The notes under the pieces are model-generated. The model ran no database searches. It saw only the letters and a list, made by a program, of their open reading frames with translations, and was not told where the DNA came from. The translations under genes were made by a program, and so were the position numbers. Positions 1 through 9,304 of a stretch of DNA of 64,000 nt are shown one piece after another. Position 1 is the first letter of the stretch. Each line of letters opens with the position of its first letter. Source of the DNA: an uncultured Brachyspira sp. (GTDB lineage: Bacteria; Spirochaetota; Brachyspiria; Brachyspirales; Brachyspiraceae); NCBI RefSeq assembly GCF_944388875.1, contig NZ_CALXKQ010000002.1, forward strand, positions 1 to 64,000, in the 5' to 3' direction.

Positions 1-227
1 GTAATTAAAATTTTATTTACACACCCCGCCCATCATTTCTTATAATTTAATTAGTCATTTTTGTTTTTCGTTTCTTTACTGTTTAAATAGATATTTCTGT
101 ACCCGCCCTAGTGTTTTTTAGATTAAAAGCTATTATTCACGCACGCAGAACTTATTTTTTATATAAAATAAATTAATAAATTGAATTGAAATTAAGAGTA
201 AAAATTTATTAACCGTGCGTAAAATTG
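1..227 (-). repeat. Modular GC-box intergenic repeat, copy 1 (cut by window edge)
   Basis: This is AT-rich sequence carrying isolated GC-rich boxes. Read on the minus strand the order is box C (ACGCACGGTT, 211-220), box D (TTCTGCGTGCGTG, 138-150), box B' (CTAGGGCGGGT, 101-111) and box A' (GGGCGGGG, 24-31). Box C begins 8 nt after the mnmG stop codon. The same boxes recur in the same circular order at 2168-2488, 6251-6611 and 10488-10930. The copy probably continues to the left of base 1. Function is unknown. Confidence 0.8.
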
Positions 228-2078
228 CTACTTCTTTTTATTTGTAAGTGCCAATATAAGAATATGCACTACTGATTTATCTACTTCAGGTATTCTTAAT
301 GCCTGCGATATATTATAAGGCTTGTACTGCTTTAATTTGTTAATAGCATCTATCTTTACGCTTTTTAAACTAGAATAATCAAAGTCTTCTGGTATAAGCA
401 TGTTTTCATATTTTTCAATGTCTTTTATTTCATTTAAATATCTTACGATATATCCTTCATATTTTATATATATTTCAGCATTGTTTAAAACTTCTTTATT
501 ATACTCATCATCTATTAAAGATGCTAGCATATCAATACTGCATTCTGGACGCTTTATTATAGAAGCTAAACTCATAGTACGGTACTCTTTAGCCTCTTTT
601 GTAAATCCTAAATCCTCAGTTTCTTTCTGCGTGAGAGTTCTTTTATTTAAGTATTCAACGAGTATTTGAGTTTTTCTTTTTTTATCTTTTACTTTCTCAA
701 GTCTTTCTTTGCTGGCAAGTCCTATATTATAAGAAAGTTCTGTAAGTCTTTCATCGGCATTATCCTGTCTTAAAAGCATTCTATGTTCTGCCTGAGATGT
801 AAACATTCTATGAGGCTCTTTAGTTCCTTTAGCAGTTAAATCATCAATTAAAACTCCTATATATCCGTCGCTTCTTTTGAGTATAAAAGGCTCTTCTTTT
901 TTTATTTTTAATGCTGCATTTACTCCAGCCATTAAACCCTGACATGCAGCTTCTTCATATCCGCTTGTGCCGTTAATCTGACCTGCTAGAAATAATCCTT
1001 CTATTTTTTTTGTTTCAAGCGTGGGCTTTAATTCTATAGGATTTACATAGTCATATTCTACTGCATAAGCTGGCTTTAATATTTTCACCTCTTCAAGTCC
1101 TTTTAATGCTCTTATCATCTTTATCTGCACTTCTTCTGGTAAACTTGAAGAAAATCCGTTTATATAAACTTCATTAGTCCTATAGCTTTCTCTCTCTAAA
1201 TGAAGCTGATGTCTTGGTTTATCTGCAAATCTTACAACTTTATCCTCTATACTTGGGCAGTATCTAGGACCTATTCCAGTAATTGCACCGCTGTACATTG
1301 GGGATAAATGTATATTATCCTGTATAAGTTTATGAATATTAGTATCAGTGTATGTTATATAGCAAGGCTCTTGAACTATATCAATTTTTTCATCTAAAAA
1401 AGAAAAAGGTACTATTTCCTCATCGCCTTTCTGAATTTCTAATATATCAAAATTAATAGAATTATAATCTACTCTTGCTGGTGTTCCTGTTTTTAATCTT
1501 CCTACTTCAAGTCCCAAACTTCTCAAATTATCAGAAAGTCCTATAGCAGGAAGCTCTCCAATCCTTCCAGCCTGCTTTTGATATGTTCCTATATGAATAA
1601 GTCCGTTTAAAAATGTTCCTGTAGTAAGTATAACTGCTTGGCATTCGTACTCTCTGCCTCTTTCTGTTTTTAATCCTTTAAGCACATTATTTTCCGCAAT
1701 TATTTCTGTTACTATATCCTGATGAAGTGTGAGATTATTTTGATCATAAAGAGTTTTAGCAGCTTCTTCCTTGTATGCATATTTATCAGCCTGAGCTCTC
1801 GGTGCCCATACAGCTTTACCTTTGCTTCTATTAAGCATTCTAAACTGCATCATAGTTTTATCTATTAAAAGCCCCATCTCTCCGCCTAGTGCATCTATCT
1901 CTTTTACAATAGTTCCTTTTGCTACTCCTCCTATAGAAGGATTGCATGACATTTGCCCTATAGTATCAAGATTTATAGATATAATTAAAGTGTTCATTCC
2001 TAGTCTTGCAGAGGAAAGTGCTGCCTCTATTCCTGCATGACCTGCACCTACAACTATTACATCGTACTTATTATTCAT
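228..2078 (-). CDS. mnmG: tRNA uridine-5-carboxymethylaminomethyl modification enzyme MnmG
   Basis: This is an FAD-dependent partner of MnmE that installs the carboxymethylaminomethyl group on wobble uridine 34 of several tRNAs in the cytoplasm. The 616-residue product has the usual MnmG length. The N-terminal dinucleotide motif [10 protein letters not shown] is intact, as are the CNPSIGG and [18 protein letters not shown] family signatures, and the small helical C-terminal domain is present. The reading frame extends upstream to 2132, but the conserved N-terminus starts at the ATG at 2078 ([11 protein letters not shown]). It stands alone: mnmE and rsmG, its common neighbours, are not in the window. 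A modular repeat lies on each side. Confidence 0.97.
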   Translation of the reverse strand: MNNKYDVIVVGAGHAGIEAALSSARLGMNTLIISINLDTIGQMSCNPSIGGVAKGTIVKEIDALGGEMGLLIDKTMMQFRMLNRSKGKAVWAPRAQADKYAYKEEAAKTLYDQNNLTLHQDIVTEIIAENNVLKGLKTERGREYECQAVILTTGTFLNGLIHIGTYQKQAGRIGELPAIGLSDNLRSLGLEVGRLKTGTPARVDYNSINFDILEIQKGDEEIVPFSFLDEKIDIVQEPCYITYTDTNIHKLIQDNIHLSPMYSGAITGIGPRYCPSIEDKVVRFADKPRHQLHLERESYRTNEVYINGFSSSLPEEVQIKMIRALKGLEEVKILKPAYAVEYDYVNPIELKPTLETKKIEGLFLAGQINGTSGYEEAACQGLMAGVNAALKIKKEEPFILKRSDGYIGVLIDDLTAKGTKEPHRMFTSQAEHRMLLRQDNADERLTELSYNIGLASKERLEKVKDKKRKTQILVEYLNKRTLTQKETEDLGFTKEAKEYRTMSLASIIKRPECSIDMLASLIDDEYNKEVLNNAEIYIKYEGYIVRYLNEIKDIEKYENMLIPEDFDYSSLKSVKIDAINKLKQYKPYNISQALRIPEVDKSVVHILILALTNKKK

Positions 2079-2167
2079 ATATAATATTTCTCTTTTAATA
2101 GATTTTAGTATAAGATGATATATTAAAAACATTATATTGTCAAAGGTGTATTATAATTTAAATAAAA

Positions 2168-2488
2168 CTAGGGCGGGTGTGCTTTTATTATTTAAACAAT
2201 TAAAAAATGATGAAGTTATATTTCTAATCATTAATAATAAAAAATAATGGGCGGGGTATGTAATTTAAGTTAAAAAAATTAGTTACATTTTCCCACCCTT
2301 TAGGCTTATGACTTTCATTTGTAATTGTAATTTTTATTTTCTTTTTTGTTTAATTAGAATCTTTAGCTGCCCACCCAAGATTTTTTTAAATTTATTGTGT
2401 ATATACCGCACGTTTAAACAAAATTAAAAATATTTATTTATTGTTAATTTAAATTTTGATTAAATTAACAATTTCATTAACCGTGCGT
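2168..2488 (-). repeat. Modular GC-box intergenic repeat, copy 2
   Basis: It fills the gap between the mcrC-like stop and mnmG. Minus-strand order is C (ACGCACGGTT, 2479-2488), D (ACGTGCGGT, 2405-2413), B' (CTTGGGTGGGC, 2369-2379), A' (GGGTGGG, 2292-2298), A (CCCCGCCC, 2249-2256) and B (CCCGCCC, 2171-2177). A' and A are joined by the inverted repeat ATGTAA (2283-2288) / TTACAT (2258-2263) on the minus strand. GGGTGGG can pair with CCCGCCC through one G-U, and the outer B' and B boxes are also complementary. It starts 11 nt after the upstream stop codon. Confidence 0.85.
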
Positions 2489-2498
2489 CAATTAAAAT

Positions 2499-3839
2499 TT
2501 ATTTTAAGTCTTTTATTAATTTATTTTCTATATTATTCATCACCTCAGCAAATTCTTTTATGTTTCTAAAATTCTGATTAGGAATTTTTAGAGCGTATTT
2601 ATATATTTTACAATCTGCATTATTATATTTATTATATTTTCTATTTAGCTTTCCTATATAAAAATTGTTTTTATAATTATTACTTTCAATAGGATAAATA
2701 AAACCAGCCTTTTTAGCGTTAAGTGTATAGGCATAAGAGACTATTTGATGTTTATCGTTTCTGTCTATGCTTTCACTGTCTGAATAATTAAGTCTTTTGT
2801 ATTTAGCATCAAGAACTATGTTATTATCATTTTCTATTTTATAAAAGTCAGGATACACCCTCCATCCATTATCAAGAAGTTTGATACCGTTTTTTGAATT
2901 TCTATTCTCAGCATGAACAAAATTTTCTTTGCTTAAAAAACTGTTTAAATATTCTTCAAATAGCCATGCCCCATCAAACAATAATCCATACACTGTATTA
3001 TCCTCTCTACCATACTTTAACTTTTCATGCCTTAATATTTGAATGCATATTTTTCTTAATGGCTCATATTCATAATAGTAGGGGTGCGATAATTTTTTTA
3101 AGTTTTTATTTATAATGCTTTCTCTTTTATTTCTCTCATAGCTGGGTGTAGAATAAAATATCTGATGAGTATAATCTTTTATTTCATTATCACAGCTTAA
3201 AATATATCTGTTTTTATTGTTTATATATTCTATTGTATGTCTTATTAATTGAGTGATATTATTATCATAGCTGTATTCTCTTGTATTATAAGAAATTTTA
3301 CCATTGAAAGGAATATTGTTTTTGATGTATCTATTAATATCAATAGTGCCTTTAACATTAGAATCATTATGCTTTATTAATTTGTATTGCTTAAAAAGCC
3401 CCTGCCTCAATGCTCTCTTAAAAAAACTAATAAACATATAAATTAAAAAATCAAACGAATCATCATAATCCTTACTATGCTCTAAATTAACAATATTAAG
3501 AGAAAGTACTTTCATAAGCATATAATGCAAAAAATAATCTTCATTATCATTTACAGCGAACCTTGAAGAGATTTTTATTTGCGTATTATTGTAGCTTATA
3601 AATCCCATTATATTGTTAGTACGTATTTTATCATCAAGTAAATTGAATATTGTACTTTTTTTATTTATATCTTTAGTCTCATCAAAACTATTTGGAAATA
3701 TTAAAATATTATCTGAAATATTTTCAATAGAATGGCTAGCTATATATTGAATATTGCTTTTATCTATATCGTTTGATAATTGTGATATATCATAATCATT
3801 ATTATCTTTTAATTTAATAATTTTATTGTTTGTATTCAT
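2499..3839 (-). CDS. mcrC: McrC-like nuclease subunit of a McrBC-type restriction system
   Basis: McrC proteins supply the PD-(D/E)XK nuclease and stimulate the McrB GTPase in modification-dependent restriction. The 446-residue protein follows the McrC layout: an N-terminal region, then YPDF (about residue 329) and LDAKYKRL (about residue 345), which fit the D-(X)n-DXK active site. It lies downstream of the McrB-like ATPase on the same strand, 97 nt away, with a palindromic repeat between them. Target specificity cannot be read from this sequence. Family assignment is strong; the exact substrate is inference. Confidence 0.88.
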   Translation of the reverse strand: MNTNNKIIKLKDNNDYDISQLSNDIDKSNIQYIASHSIENISDNILIFPNSFDETKDINKKSTIFNLLDDKIRTNNIMGFISYNNTQIKISSRFAVNDNEDYFLHYMLMKVLSLNIVNLEHSKDYDDSFDFLIYMFISFFKRALRQGLFKQYKLIKHNDSNVKGTIDINRYIKNNIPFNGKISYNTREYSYDNNITQLIRHTIEYINNKNRYILSCDNEIKDYTHQIFYSTPSYERNKRESIINKNLKKLSHPYYYEYEPLRKICIQILRHEKLKYGREDNTVYGLLFDGAWLFEEYLNSFLSKENFVHAENRNSKNGIKLLDNGWRVYPDFYKIENDNNIVLDAKYKRLNYSDSESIDRNDKHQIVSYAYTLNAKKAGFIYPIESNNYKNNFYIGKLNRKYNKYNNADCKIYKYALKIPNQNFRNIKEFAEVMNNIENKLIKDLK

Positions 3840-3846
3840 TTATTAT

Positions 3847-3907
3847 TGCAGGGCTTTGCCCCGCACCCCAGTTCTTTTATTGGTATAAAAGAACCAAAAA
3901 AACTGCA
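3847..3907. repeat. REP-like nested palindrome between mcrB and mcrC
   Basis: There are two hairpins in 60 nt: GGGC-TTT-GCCC (3851-3861) and GTTCTTTTAT-TGGT-ATAAAAGAAC (3871-3894, 10-bp perfect stem). They are bracketed by TGCAG (3847-3851) and CTGCA (3903-3907). The GC-rich first hairpin stands out from its surroundings. The shape suggests a dispersed REP element, but no second copy exists in this window, so repetition is not shown here. It could affect mcrB/mcrC transcript stability. Confidence 0.6.
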
Positions 3908-3936
3908 TTTTTGGCTCTTACTTATTTTAAAATTTA

Positions 3937-5934
3937 TCAATTATCTATATTATTATCATCTATATTAGTAGTATCTTGTTCTATACAATAAGCATTTTCT
4001 AACTTTTTAAGTTTATCATTTATATCAGGCATACCTCTCAAGTACTCAAACAAAAGCCCTTTCAAATGATTCTCCCATAGGCTTTTAAATGCTGTTTTTT
4101 TATTATCACTTGAACTCTTATAATAATTTTTTAGTTTCAAGAAATAAGAAGCTCCTATATGATATGAAGAATTAAAGCCTTCTATTTCACTAATTGCCTT
4201 ATTTAAATTATCCATTCTTTCTTTAGCTTCATCTATAAATGATTGTTTATCTTTTTCTGTAATTTCTTTATTATCATCAAACATACTATCAAGCATATCT
4301 TGCGTATCTTCCGCTTTAATCTCTTTCCAAGCGAATCTCCTACGCATAGCAAAGTCCATACTTTCAACGCTTCTGTCAATGTCATTCATAGTGCCTATTA
4401 TATAAACATTCTCTGGTATATAAAAATATTTTTCTGATTCCTCATCTATTAAATTAGAGTATTGAGTAAGTACTTTTCCTTTAACGCCTCTATATCCGGG
4501 GTCTATAGCAAAAAATAATTCCCCGAAAATTTTTGAAATCTCTCCCCTGTTAATCTCATCTATGATGAATACAAAATTTTTCCTTTCAACTTTTTCTATT
4601 GTATTAGTACTACTATTTTTTAATTCTTCTTCTATAGCAGAATTATATTTTATATAAAAATTATGTAAGAAAGCACATAAATAAGTTACACGACCTGCAA
4701 ATCCTACCGCTTTTTCCATATTGGCTGTAGTTAAACTTCCATTGTCTTTTTGCTTTTTATATATTTTGTACCACTCCACATATTGATACATTTTACCATT
4801 TATAGCGTATTCATATTTTGATTTTGCTGTCATTAATAGTATTTCTTCTTCTTCATCAAAATATATATTTATATATGGTGCAACTGGTTTATTACTAATA
4901 CCAGTTAATATAAGTTCATTATTTTTATTAAATTCTTCATATTTTTCATTTGCAAATTTAATCAAATATTTTTTTATTATAGCATCTTCATTCAATTGTG
5001 AAATATCTTTTTTACTATCAATTAAATTCTTAAGTGCCATTCTACAAAACTCTTTAAAAACTCCGTCCTTTCTTTCAAAGCCAATATTTCCACTGCTGTC
5101 TTTAATAGGTCTTAACCCTTCAACAAAATCGGTATAATCATAAGATGGGTGAAACTGCACAAACTCATATTGATTTTTAAAATTCTCATCTTCTTCTAAA
5201 GCTTCTGTATACTCTTTTTTATCATCACCAAAAATAATCTTAGCTGCTATCTGTTTTGCTAAATAAGTTTTTCCTGTACCGGGTGCTCCTGTGAGTATGA
5301 GGTTGTAACTATTTTCTAATAATGTTTTATAGTCTTCCATTATATTTTCCTTAAATTCAAAATGAGGCTCATTTTTTAATGCTCTTACTATATTTAAAGC
5401 ATCTTCTTTAGAAATTTCTTGTATAGTATCAAGTGCTAATTTATATTCATGGGTATATTCTATTGACTCTCGTTCTATATCACGCCATTTATCTATATCT
5501 ATTCTCTGTCCCCATCCTGATTCTCCATCTTCCAAATTTTCATAAAAACATTGGCAGTCTTCAAATTCTATATAACCATTATAGTTATCAGAACGATATT
5601 TAAAATTATTATGTCTAGTATTTATAACTTCTTCGCAATTTAATTGTACTTTTTCTAAATTGTTTTCAAATCTAGGTTTTATAGCATATCCCCAAGAATA
5701 TTTATAACTGTTACCATAAGCCCCCAATATTATTATATCACCTTCTTTTATTTCTTTTAATAAATGCCATATTCTAGTAACCGTAGCAGGATCTTGAAAT
5801 GTTTTATCTCCATTCGTTATTTCATCATAGGTTCTATATTCATATTGACACATACAAAAATTATTTTCAAGAGCTTTATTTATAATTTCTTCAGCATAAT
5901 CATCATTACCATGTTTAAATACCCAATATCTCAT
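3937..5934 (-). CDS. mcrB: McrB-like AAA+ NTPase with N-terminal EVE/PUA-like domain
   Basis: This is the motor subunit of a McrBC-type modification-dependent restriction system. It has 665 residues. The Walker A GAPGTGKT lies near residues 215-222, Walker B FIIDEINRG near 455, and GTMNDIDRS with the following MRRRF fits the McrB sensor/arginine-finger region. The first ~170 residues (MRYWVFKHGNDD..., EGDIIILGAYG..., YSWGYAIKPR) resemble an EVE/PUA-like fold that could read modified bases; that is my inference from pattern. The start ATG follows a strong GGGGG ribosome site. A promoter is visible at 5969-5996. McrC-like nuclease is downstream. Confidence 0.88.
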   Translation of the reverse strand: MRYWVFKHGNDDYAEEIINKALENNFCMCQYEYRTYDEITNGDKTFQDPATVTRIWHLLKEIKEGDIIILGAYGNSYKYSWGYAIKPRFENNLEKVQLNCEEVINTRHNNFKYRSDNYNGYIEFEDCQCFYENLEDGESGWGQRIDIDKWRDIERESIEYTHEYKLALDTIQEISKEDALNIVRALKNEPHFEFKENIMEDYKTLLENSYNLILTGAPGTGKTYLAKQIAAKIIFGDDKKEYTEALEEDENFKNQYEFVQFHPSYDYTDFVEGLRPIKDSSGNIGFERKDGVFKEFCRMALKNLIDSKKDISQLNEDAIIKKYLIKFANEKYEEFNKNNELILTGISNKPVAPYINIYFDEEEEILLMTAKSKYEYAINGKMYQYVEWYKIYKKQKDNGSLTTANMEKAVGFAGRVTYLCAFLHNFYIKYNSAIEEELKNSSTNTIEKVERKNFVFIIDEINRGEISKIFGELFFAIDPGYRGVKGKVLTQYSNLIDEESEKYFYIPENVYIIGTMNDIDRSVESMDFAMRRRFAWKEIKAEDTQDMLDSMFDDNKEITEKDKQSFIDEAKERMDNLNKAISEIEGFNSSYHIGASYFLKLKNYYKSSSDNKKTAFKSLWENHLKGLLFEYLRGMPDINDKLKKLENAYCIEQDTTNIDDNNIDN

Positions 5935-5968
5935 ATTGCCCCCTTAAAGTAAAATTATATATTACTTA

Positions 5969-5996
5969 AGTATATAAATATTATTAACAAAATCAA
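5969..5996 (-). promoter_or_regulatory. Putative mcrB promoter with palindrome at the -10
   Basis: On the minus strand TTGATT (5991-5996), a 16-nt spacer and TATACT (5969-5974) make a sigma-70-type promoter about 35 nt before the mcrB ATG. The -10 overlaps the palindrome TACTTAAGTA (5963-5972), a possible operator. The rest of the gap up to the repeat at 6251 is AT-rich sequence in which I see no gene or structure. Confidence 0.5.
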
Positions 5997-6250
5997 TATA
6001 CTATAGCATACTTTTTAATATTTAATTATATTTTAAGCATAAAATCAGCTTTTTTAAAGTTATAGTATTAATTAAAATTTAATACACACAGTTATAAAGG
6101 ATTTATAAAAGTTTTGTCATTATGATTTATTTCTAAAAAATGTAAATACTATAATATTAATTTTATAATATATACTAAACATTTGTTAATACTTATAATT
6201 TTTTAATTTATATTCTTTTAATTATAGTTTTTACTTTGCTACAAAACACA

Positions 6251-6611
6251 AAGCCGTACAGTGTATAAACTATAAATTTAAAAAATATTGGGTGGGAAGC
6301 TAAAATAACAGTTAAGATTTTTAAATAATAAAAATACAAAAATAACAAAAATGATTGAAAGCCTAAAGGGTGGGTAAGTGTAAGTAAATTTTAAAACTTT
6401 ATTTTTATCCCCCGCCCTTTATTTTATATTACTTTCTATATGATTATAATTTAAATTGTTTTTATATTTAATCAGAAAATAAAGCACCAGCCCAAGTGCT
6501 GATTGGATTTTCAATCTCTTTAACGCACGGTTAGTTAAATAATCAATATAATAAAAATTTATATTTCAAATAATACTATATTTTTAGTTTTGCTCTGCGT
6601 GCGGTAAGCAG
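6251..6611 (+). repeat. Modular GC-box intergenic repeat, copy 3
   Basis: Plus-strand order is a degenerate D (GCCGTACAGT near 6253-6262), B' (TTGGGTGGG, 6288-6296), A' (GGGTGGG, 6368-6374), A (CCCGCCC, 6411-6417), B (GCACCAGCCCAAG, 6484-6496), C (AACGCACGGTT, 6522-6532) and D (TCTGCGTGCGGT, 6594-6605). The D box ends about 75 nt from the fbp stop codon. C and D are themselves partly complementary (CGCACG / CGTGCG). This is the most complete single copy in the window. Confidence 0.85.
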
Positions 6612-6681
6612 ATTTTAAATTAAAAAAATCTTATAGTAGAAAGCTTACATCAAAAATCATGATATCAGCTTTAATTTTTTA

Positions 6682-8625
6682 TTAATTAATTTTTTCTTTT
6701 ACAATACCGCTTCTGTATGCTTCCAAAAGTTCAGAAAGATCATTTATTCTTTTATATAATTCTTTTCCTGTATCAGTTTCCCCTACAGTTATTCTTTTTA
6801 TAAATCTTTCTACTATTATTGATTTAGGCTGTAATTTAAATCCTGATTCTACAACCTCAGTAAAAGGTCTATGTTCAGCTATTACCATTCTATTGGAGTT
6901 TGATATTAAAGTATATCCGCCAATACCAGTGTTTTTATGATATGCTTTTGAAAGCCCTCCGTCTATTACAAGAAGTATGCCTCCTCCTTTTATAGGACTT
7001 TCCCCTTTATGAGTTTTTACAGGTACATGTCCATTAACTATATGGGAATTTTCAATATCTAAATCGAATTCTTTTAGAATTTTCTGGCAGTACTCTTTAC
7101 TGTCTATATGATAATAATAAGGGTTATAATGTTCTTTATGGGTTTCCTTATCTTCTATAAAATATCTCTCAAAAGTAGTCATTCTGCTTTTTCCAAATAG
7201 AGGAGATTTAGGACCAGACCATAAATACCAGCAATAGTCTAATGCATTTAATTGCTCTTCGCTTCCTATTTCACAGTAGAATGCTTTTCTTACCTTATCT
7301 TCAACCTGCTTTAAATATTTTTTACCAGATAAATATTTTCCGTCTATATAAACATCATCGAAAGTACCATCCTCTTTAGTAGGTATGCATCCATGATAAA
7401 GAAGATTGCCGTTAAATATTCTGTATATTCCTCCTTTAGCATATATGTAATTAGTATGTCTTTGAAGAGTAGGACTGTTTATAAATGAAAATGCTAAGGT
7501 TTGTATTAATGTATTTTCCCCTTCTGTAAGTTCAAAAGGATTATTTTTGTCTATTGTAGGAAAGTTTTTATCTTTAAGTTCATAAGTTTTTCCTTCTATT
7601 GTAATAGTTCCTTTATCATAATCTATTTTATCAAGCAGTATCCTTTCATCCATTCCGTAATTAGGATGTCTTTTTATAAGCTGGCATTCTAATTTCAATT
7701 GTATTATTGATATAGCTTTATGCATTTTAGCAGCCAAATCTTTATCTACTTCATCGTATATATTTTTATCTAATGTATTGGGCTTAAAAACTTCGCATGG
7801 ATCATCTTTATAAACATCATTAGCGAAAGATGATAATGATCTTAAATTAATTCCATAACTGTATTCAAGCAAGTCAAAATTATTATATCTTACAGCCAAA
7901 CGAACGGCATTAGCAACGCATATTAAACTTCCTTTAGCGGCTCCAAGCCAATGTATGTCATGGTTTCCCCAAGCTATATCAACTTCATTAAATGTCATTA
8001 TACTTTCCATAACTTTATCAGGATGAGGACCTCTGTCATAAATATCTCCTACAATATGAAGTCTATCTACACTGCATTGACGTATAAGCTGACAGAGGGC
8101 TGTTATGAATTTATCTGCAGCAGATATTTCTATAATTGAATCTATAATTGAGAAGTAATAATTTTCTTTATTTTCTTCAGCATCTGTTTGAAGAAGCTCA
8201 TCTAATATATATGCAAAGTTCTGAGGCATTTTTTTTCTTATTTTTGATCTAGTATATTTGCTTGTAACTAGTTTGCATATTCTGATAAGTCTGTATATAG
8301 TTATTCTGCACCAATCTGCAAAATCTTCCATATTTGCTCTATTGTTTATTGTGTTTTTAGTATCTACTATTAAAATTTGAAGTTCTACTCTGTCATGTTC
8401 AGGTATAGTGTTTTTAAATAATATCTCTATTTTTTCTTTAATAACCCCAGATGAAGTTCCAAGTAAATATTCAAAACCATCAGATTCTCCGTGTATATCG
8501 CTTAGAAAGTATTCAGTTCCTTTAGGAAGTTTTGAAATAGCTTTAAGATTAATAATTTCTACAGATGCATCATCTATAGTAGGGTATTTTTTTGAGAGTA
8601 ATTCTAAATAATCTTTATCTCTCAT
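6682..8625 (-). CDS. fbp: Class III (Firmicutes-type) fructose-1,6-bisphosphatase
   Basis: It hydrolyses fructose-1,6-bisphosphate to fructose-6-phosphate in gluconeogenesis. The 647-residue length fits the class III family, a calcineurin-like metallophosphatase unrelated to class I. Metal-site motifs are present in order: SDIHGESDGFEYLL, VGDIYDRGPHPDKVM, WGNHDIHWLGAA, then VNGHVPV near the C-terminus. The frame is open to 8670, but the ATG at 8625 has a strong GGGAGGTC ribosome site at 8631-8638 and begins the conserved region, so I chose it. It is a single gene; the downstream region holds a modular repeat. Confidence 0.95.
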   Translation of the reverse strand: MRDKDYLELLSKKYPTIDDASVEIINLKAISKLPKGTEYFLSDIHGESDGFEYLLGTSSGVIKEKIEILFKNTIPEHDRVELQILIVDTKNTINNRANMEDFADWCRITIYRLIRICKLVTSKYTRSKIRKKMPQNFAYILDELLQTDAEENKENYYFSIIDSIIEISAADKFITALCQLIRQCSVDRLHIVGDIYDRGPHPDKVMESIMTFNEVDIAWGNHDIHWLGAAKGSLICVANAVRLAVRYNNFDLLEYSYGINLRSLSSFANDVYKDDPCEVFKPNTLDKNIYDEVDKDLAAKMHKAISIIQLKLECQLIKRHPNYGMDERILLDKIDYDKGTITIEGKTYELKDKNFPTIDKNNPFELTEGENTLIQTLAFSFINSPTLQRHTNYIYAKGGIYRIFNGNLLYHGCIPTKEDGTFDDVYIDGKYLSGKKYLKQVEDKVRKAFYCEIGSEEQLNALDYCWYLWSGPKSPLFGKSRMTTFERYFIEDKETHKEHYNPYYYHIDSKEYCQKILKEFDLDIENSHIVNGHVPVKTHKGESPIKGGGILLVIDGGLSKAYHKNTGIGGYTLISNSNRMVIAEHRPFTEVVESGFKLQPKSIIVERFIKRITVGETDTGKELYKRINDLSELLEAYRSGIVKEKIN

Positions 8626-8754
8626 AATTTGACCTCCCAAATAATAATAGATATTAACAATTATATACAAAAAAGTCGATTAATCTATATAAAATGTAAA
8701 ATATTCCTAAATTAAGTTAGAAAAATTAAATTATAATTTTCACAATTAAACATA

Positions 8755-8782
8755 TTGACAAAAAAAATAATTATTATATAAT
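8755..8782 (+). promoter_or_regulatory. Promoter of the tRNA cluster
   Basis: TTGACA (8755-8760), a 16-nt spacer and TATAAT (8777-8782) match the sigma-70 consensus at all twelve positions. It is placed about 22 nt before tRNA-Pro, as expected for a stable-RNA operon. Confidence 0.85.
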
Positions 8783-8803
8783 GGTTTTAACTGAAAACGA
8801 TTG

Positions 8804-8877
8804 CGGGATGTATTGCAATTGGTTAGCATACCTGCTTTGGGAGCAGGTGGTTGTGAGTTCGAGTCTCACCATCCCGA
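8804..8877 (+). tRNA. tRNA-Pro (anticodon TGG)
   Basis: The cloverleaf closes fully. Acceptor CGGGATG pairs with CATCCCG, the anticodon stem CCTGC/GCAGG encloses TTTGGGA with anticodon TGG, and the T-arm is GTGAG-TTCGAGT-CTCAC. The discriminator base is A at 8877. CCA is not encoded. Confidence 0.95.
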
Positions 8878-8880
8878 TAC

Positions 8881-8954
8881 GCGCTAGTAGCTCAATTGGA
8901 TAGAGCAACTGCCTTCTAAGCAGTAGGTTACAGGTTCGATTCCTGTCTGGCGCA
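8881..8954 (+). tRNA. tRNA-Arg (anticodon TCT)
   Basis: Acceptor GCGCTAG pairs with CTGGCGC. The anticodon stem ACTGC/GCAGT encloses CTTCTAA, giving anticodon TCT for AGA/AGG. The T-arm is ACAGG-TTCGATT-CCTGT. It lies 3 nt after tRNA-Pro and must be processed from the same transcript. Confidence 0.95.
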
Positions 8955-8978
8955 CAGAAGTTTTTATATAACATATAT

Positions 8979-9053
8979 GGCGAATGTAGCTCAGTTGGTT
9001 AGAGCGCCAGATTGTGGATCTGGATGTCGCGGGTTCAAGTCCCGTCTTTCGCC
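8979..9053 (+). tRNA. tRNA-His (anticodon GTG)
   Basis: The anticodon stem CCAGA/TCTGG encloses TTGTGGA, anticodon GTG. The extra 5' G (8979, G-1) facing C at position 73 (9053), typical of tRNA-His, is encoded. The acceptor stem GCGAATG/CTTTCGC has one T-T mismatch. The T-arm is GCGGG-TTCAAGT-CCCGT. Confidence 0.93.
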
Positions 9054-9144
9054 CATTCAAGTACGCAGTTTTTCATCCTAATATTCACTAATTTTTTATT
9101 TATAAAAATATATAAACTATTTCCGATAATATTAACAGTAATTA

Positions 9145-9218
9145 GCGTCTGTGGCTCAATTGGATAGAGCAGCGGATTTCGGTTCCGTCGGTTGGGGGTT
9201 CAAGTCCTCTCAGACGCA
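9145..9218 (+). tRNA. tRNA-Arg (anticodon TCG)
   Basis: Acceptor GCGTCTG pairs with CAGACGC. The anticodon stem GCGGA/TCCGT encloses TTTCGGT, anticodon TCG. The T-stem GGGGG/CCTCT contains two G-T pairs. It is separated from tRNA-His by 91 nt; I see no clear second promoter, so it may belong to the same transcript. Confidence 0.9.
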
Positions 9219-9265
9219 TATAAATTTATTGATAATTTAAACTAAATATGTTAAAATATAAAATA

Positions 9266-9288
9266 TATTTTCTTAATTTAAGAAAATA
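9266..9288. repeat. AT-rich perfect palindrome before a TPR gene
   Basis: TATTTTCTTAA (9266-9276) and TTAAGAAAATA (9278-9288) form an 11-bp inverted repeat around a single T. It lies between the last tRNA and the ATG at 9305. It could be an operator for the TPR gene or part of the tRNA operon end; no T-run follows in the plus direction. Confidence 0.45.
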
Positions 9289-9304
9289 AGGTATTTTGGA
9301 TTGT

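Noticed and set aside
8774-8974. 66-codon minus-strand open frame across the tRNAs
   Set aside because: It is antisense to tRNA-Pro and tRNA-Arg, both of which fold completely; this peptide is a familiar spurious prediction over tRNA genes.
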